A stretch of 64,000 bases of DNA from Terribacillus saccharophilus (GTDB lineage: Bacteria > Bacillota > Bacilli > Bacillales > Amphibacillaceae), in contig FOCD01000002.1 of NCBI GenBank assembly GCA_900110015.1, positions 682,001 to 746,000 on the forward strand, read 5' to 3'. The notes beneath the pieces are model-generated. The model was not told where the DNA came from, searched no databases, and worked only from the letters and a program-made list of their open reading frames with translations. Of this stretch, positions 59,287-64,000 are shown piece by piece. The first letter of the stretch is position 1. Each line of letters begins with the position of its first letter. The translations under genes were made by a program, and so were the position numbers.

Positions 59287-59580
59287 TTAACTGATATTAC
59301 TTTCCCACTTTGTCATCTTCTTATCAAGCAATTCCTGTAGTTCGCCCTCCCGATCGGAGAGCTTATAAAATAGTGATAGCGCGACTAGGACTGTATCAAC
59401 ACATTCTTCCTTGATGTCTTCTTTATCCAGCTGCTTATAACCGCTGCCGCTTGCATCTGAATAAGAAAGCACAGCCTGTGAAACTTCGCCGGCTTCTTCA
59501 GACAACTTTAATGCCATTTGCTCCAGTGTCTTTGGCTCCAGATCACTCAGCTTTTTCAATCTCTCTAAGTAATTGTCCAT
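59287..59580 (-). CDS. MazG-like nucleotide pyrophosphohydrolase
   Basis: This 97-residue protein is a single all-helical domain. Metal-binding acidic residues appear in LSEEAGEVSQAVLSY (EExxE) and KEECVDTVLVALSLFYKL (ExxD), the MazG/iMazG pattern. Such enzymes hydrolyse (d)NTPs, often damaged ones, to the monophosphate and diphosphate. Two ATGs adjoin at 59583 and 59580; the second has proper spacing from GGGAGGA. It lies 13 bases after the LOG-like gene and forms one unit with it, and the two may share a nucleotide-salvage role. Confidence 0.72.
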   Translation of the reverse strand: MDNYLERLKKLSDLEPKTLEQMALKLSEEAGEVSQAVLSYSDASGSGYKQLDKEDIKEECVDTVLVALSLFYKLSDREGELQELLDKKMTKWESNIS

Positions 59581-59593
59581 CATTTCCTCCCTC

Positions 59594-60157
59594 TTACCAC
59601 TTATGTATATAAGCTGGCTCATATTTCAGCATGGTATCAACCAATTTAGTTGGATCCTGCTCCATAAGAATCAGCTCTTTATAATCAGCTTTGATAAACC
59701 CTTGCTCAATCATATGATCGAACAGTGATAGCATCGGGGTATAATATTCATTTGTATTCAGTAGTGCACAAGGCTTCTCGTGATAACCAAGCTGAGCCCA
59801 CGTAAACATCTCGAACCACTCCTCTAGAGTTCCCGTTCCTCCAGGCATCGCAATGAATCCATCGGCTAAATCGGCCATTAGTGCTTTTCTTTCATGCATT
59901 GTTTCAACTACATGTAATTCTGTGAGATGCTGATGTGCGATCTCAACTTGTTTCAGTTTCTCTGGAATAACTCCAATCACCTGGCCGCCTGCTTCCATGA
60001 CAGCATCTGCTACGGCTCCCATACAGCCAACAGTAGCGCCTCCATATATCAAATCCAATCCTTGTTCTGCGAGATACTTCCCGAGCCGGACTGCCTCTTC
60101 TTTGTAGATTGGATGAACACCATTGCTCGATCCGCAATACACTGCTATAGCTTTCAT
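59594..60157 (-). CDS. LOG-family protein (nucleotide 5'-monophosphate phosphoribohydrolase), YvdD-like
   Basis: The protein has 187 residues from ATG 60157. It has AVYCGSSNGV at the N-terminus, YGGATVGCMGAVADAV, the family motif PGGTGTLEEWFE, and the paired RKALM segment. These are the signature of LOG proteins, which cleave ribose-phosphate from AMP or cytokinin nucleotides. The bacterial role is probably nucleotide salvage or clean-up. A longer frame adds five residues upstream of the chosen start; GGGGGTAAG is the ribosome site. It is co-transcribed with the MazG-like gene. Confidence 0.83.
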   Translation of the reverse strand: MKAIAVYCGSSNGVHPIYKEEAVRLGKYLAEQGLDLIYGGATVGCMGAVADAVMEAGGQVIGVIPEKLKQVEIAHQHLTELHVVETMHERKALMADLADGFIAMPGGTGTLEEWFEMFTWAQLGYHEKPCALLNTNEYYTPMLSLFDHMIEQGFIKADYKELILMEQDPTKLVDTMLKYEPAYIHKW

Positions 60158-60228
60158 GTTTCTTACCCCCAAAAAATAATATCATGAACATTATACGGTT
60201 AATTTTTGCCTCAAGGGCCAAAAACAAA

Positions 60229-60268
60229 GAAAAACCTTATCCAGATTATCTGGATAAGGTTTTTCTCA
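60229..60268. terminator. Bidirectional terminator
   Basis: GAAAAACCTTATCCAGA pairs with TCTGGATAAGGTTTTTC, a 17-bp stem with a TTA loop. It ends the bgl operon on the minus strand and can end plus-strand transcripts as well. Confidence 0.8.
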
Positions 60269-60269
60269 C

Positions 60270-61712
<1,443 letters not shown>

Positions 61713-61731
61713 CTATCTCTCCTTTTATGAA

Positions 61732-63889
<2,158 letters not shown>

Positions 63890-64000
63890 ATATTTTTTTT
63901 TATTCGTTCTGATAGATATCATTTGTTGCTGGCGTAATAGAAAATAGAATTCATTTAAACGATTAAGTTAAGCAATAGTAACCGGTTTCTTCTGTCTTAC

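Noticed and set aside
63900-64000. Short minus-strand frames at the right edge that could be the end of another gene
   Set aside because: Two frames end with stops there, but ten residues without a recognisable tail or terminator are not enough for a call.

Overview
The window is chromosomal DNA of a low-GC, endospore-forming member of the Bacillaceae. Most proteins look like Bacillus subtilis counterparts (MhqR/MhqD, DhaS, BdhA, IolS, TcyABC, GarD, YkoS/YkoT, CatE, PotABCD, BglP). Ribosome binding sites are strong AGGAGG types, TTG and GTG starts are frequent, CcpA cre boxes are present, and several promoters look like late mother-cell sigma-K promoters. A Terribacillus-like genus is possible, but this is an inference from memory. 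I saw no rRNA, tRNA, CRISPR array, transposase or prophage.

Layout. 0-9.4 kb: the end of pepT, a quinone-stress pair mhqR-mhqD with a palindromic operator placed just after a consensus promoter, dhaS, a YqkD-like hydrolase, a TetR/MMPL efflux pair with a twin operator, an IolS-type reductase, a 268-bp MITE-like repeat, and bdhA facing a LysR regulator. 10-19 kb: an SDR, the tcyABC cystine importer, an MFS pump, garD with a promoter and perfect cre box, azlCD, and a soluble PAS-methyl-accepting protein that lacks a good start codon. 19-29 kb: a small unknown gene, a UMF1 transporter, a decayed membrane-protein gene, a DUF4396 protein, purT with a small partner, a membrane GGDEF/EAL protein, and ykoS-ykoT. 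29-40 kb: a sodium-solute symporter, an unknown protein, catE with its own operator, nupC, a Na+/H+ antiporter, an epimerase-like/HAD pair and msrA-GNAT. 40-54.5 kb: a surface-glycan island. 54.6-64 kb: a Cys-rich copper-type protein, potABCD, MazG-like and LOG-like genes, and a beta-glucoside operon (bglP plus a GH1 enzyme) under a LicT-type antiterminator and a cre box.

The region most worth attention is 43-54.5 kb. It carries two paralogous GT4 enzymes, two more glycosyltransferases, three nucleotide-sugar genes resembling a UDP-L-FucNAc route, two SDR epimerases, a DUF1796 protein, a 36-residue protein set between two glycosyltransferases, and three small proteins of structural type. Two of those small proteins share a GGTxWG...SFL motif. 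Several transcription units start downstream of CATANNNTA boxes, and two have full sigma-K-like spacing. I infer a spore-surface (coat, crust or exosporium) glycan and protein module made in the mother cell. A stand-alone HisA of the eukaryotic type lies just upstream of this region.
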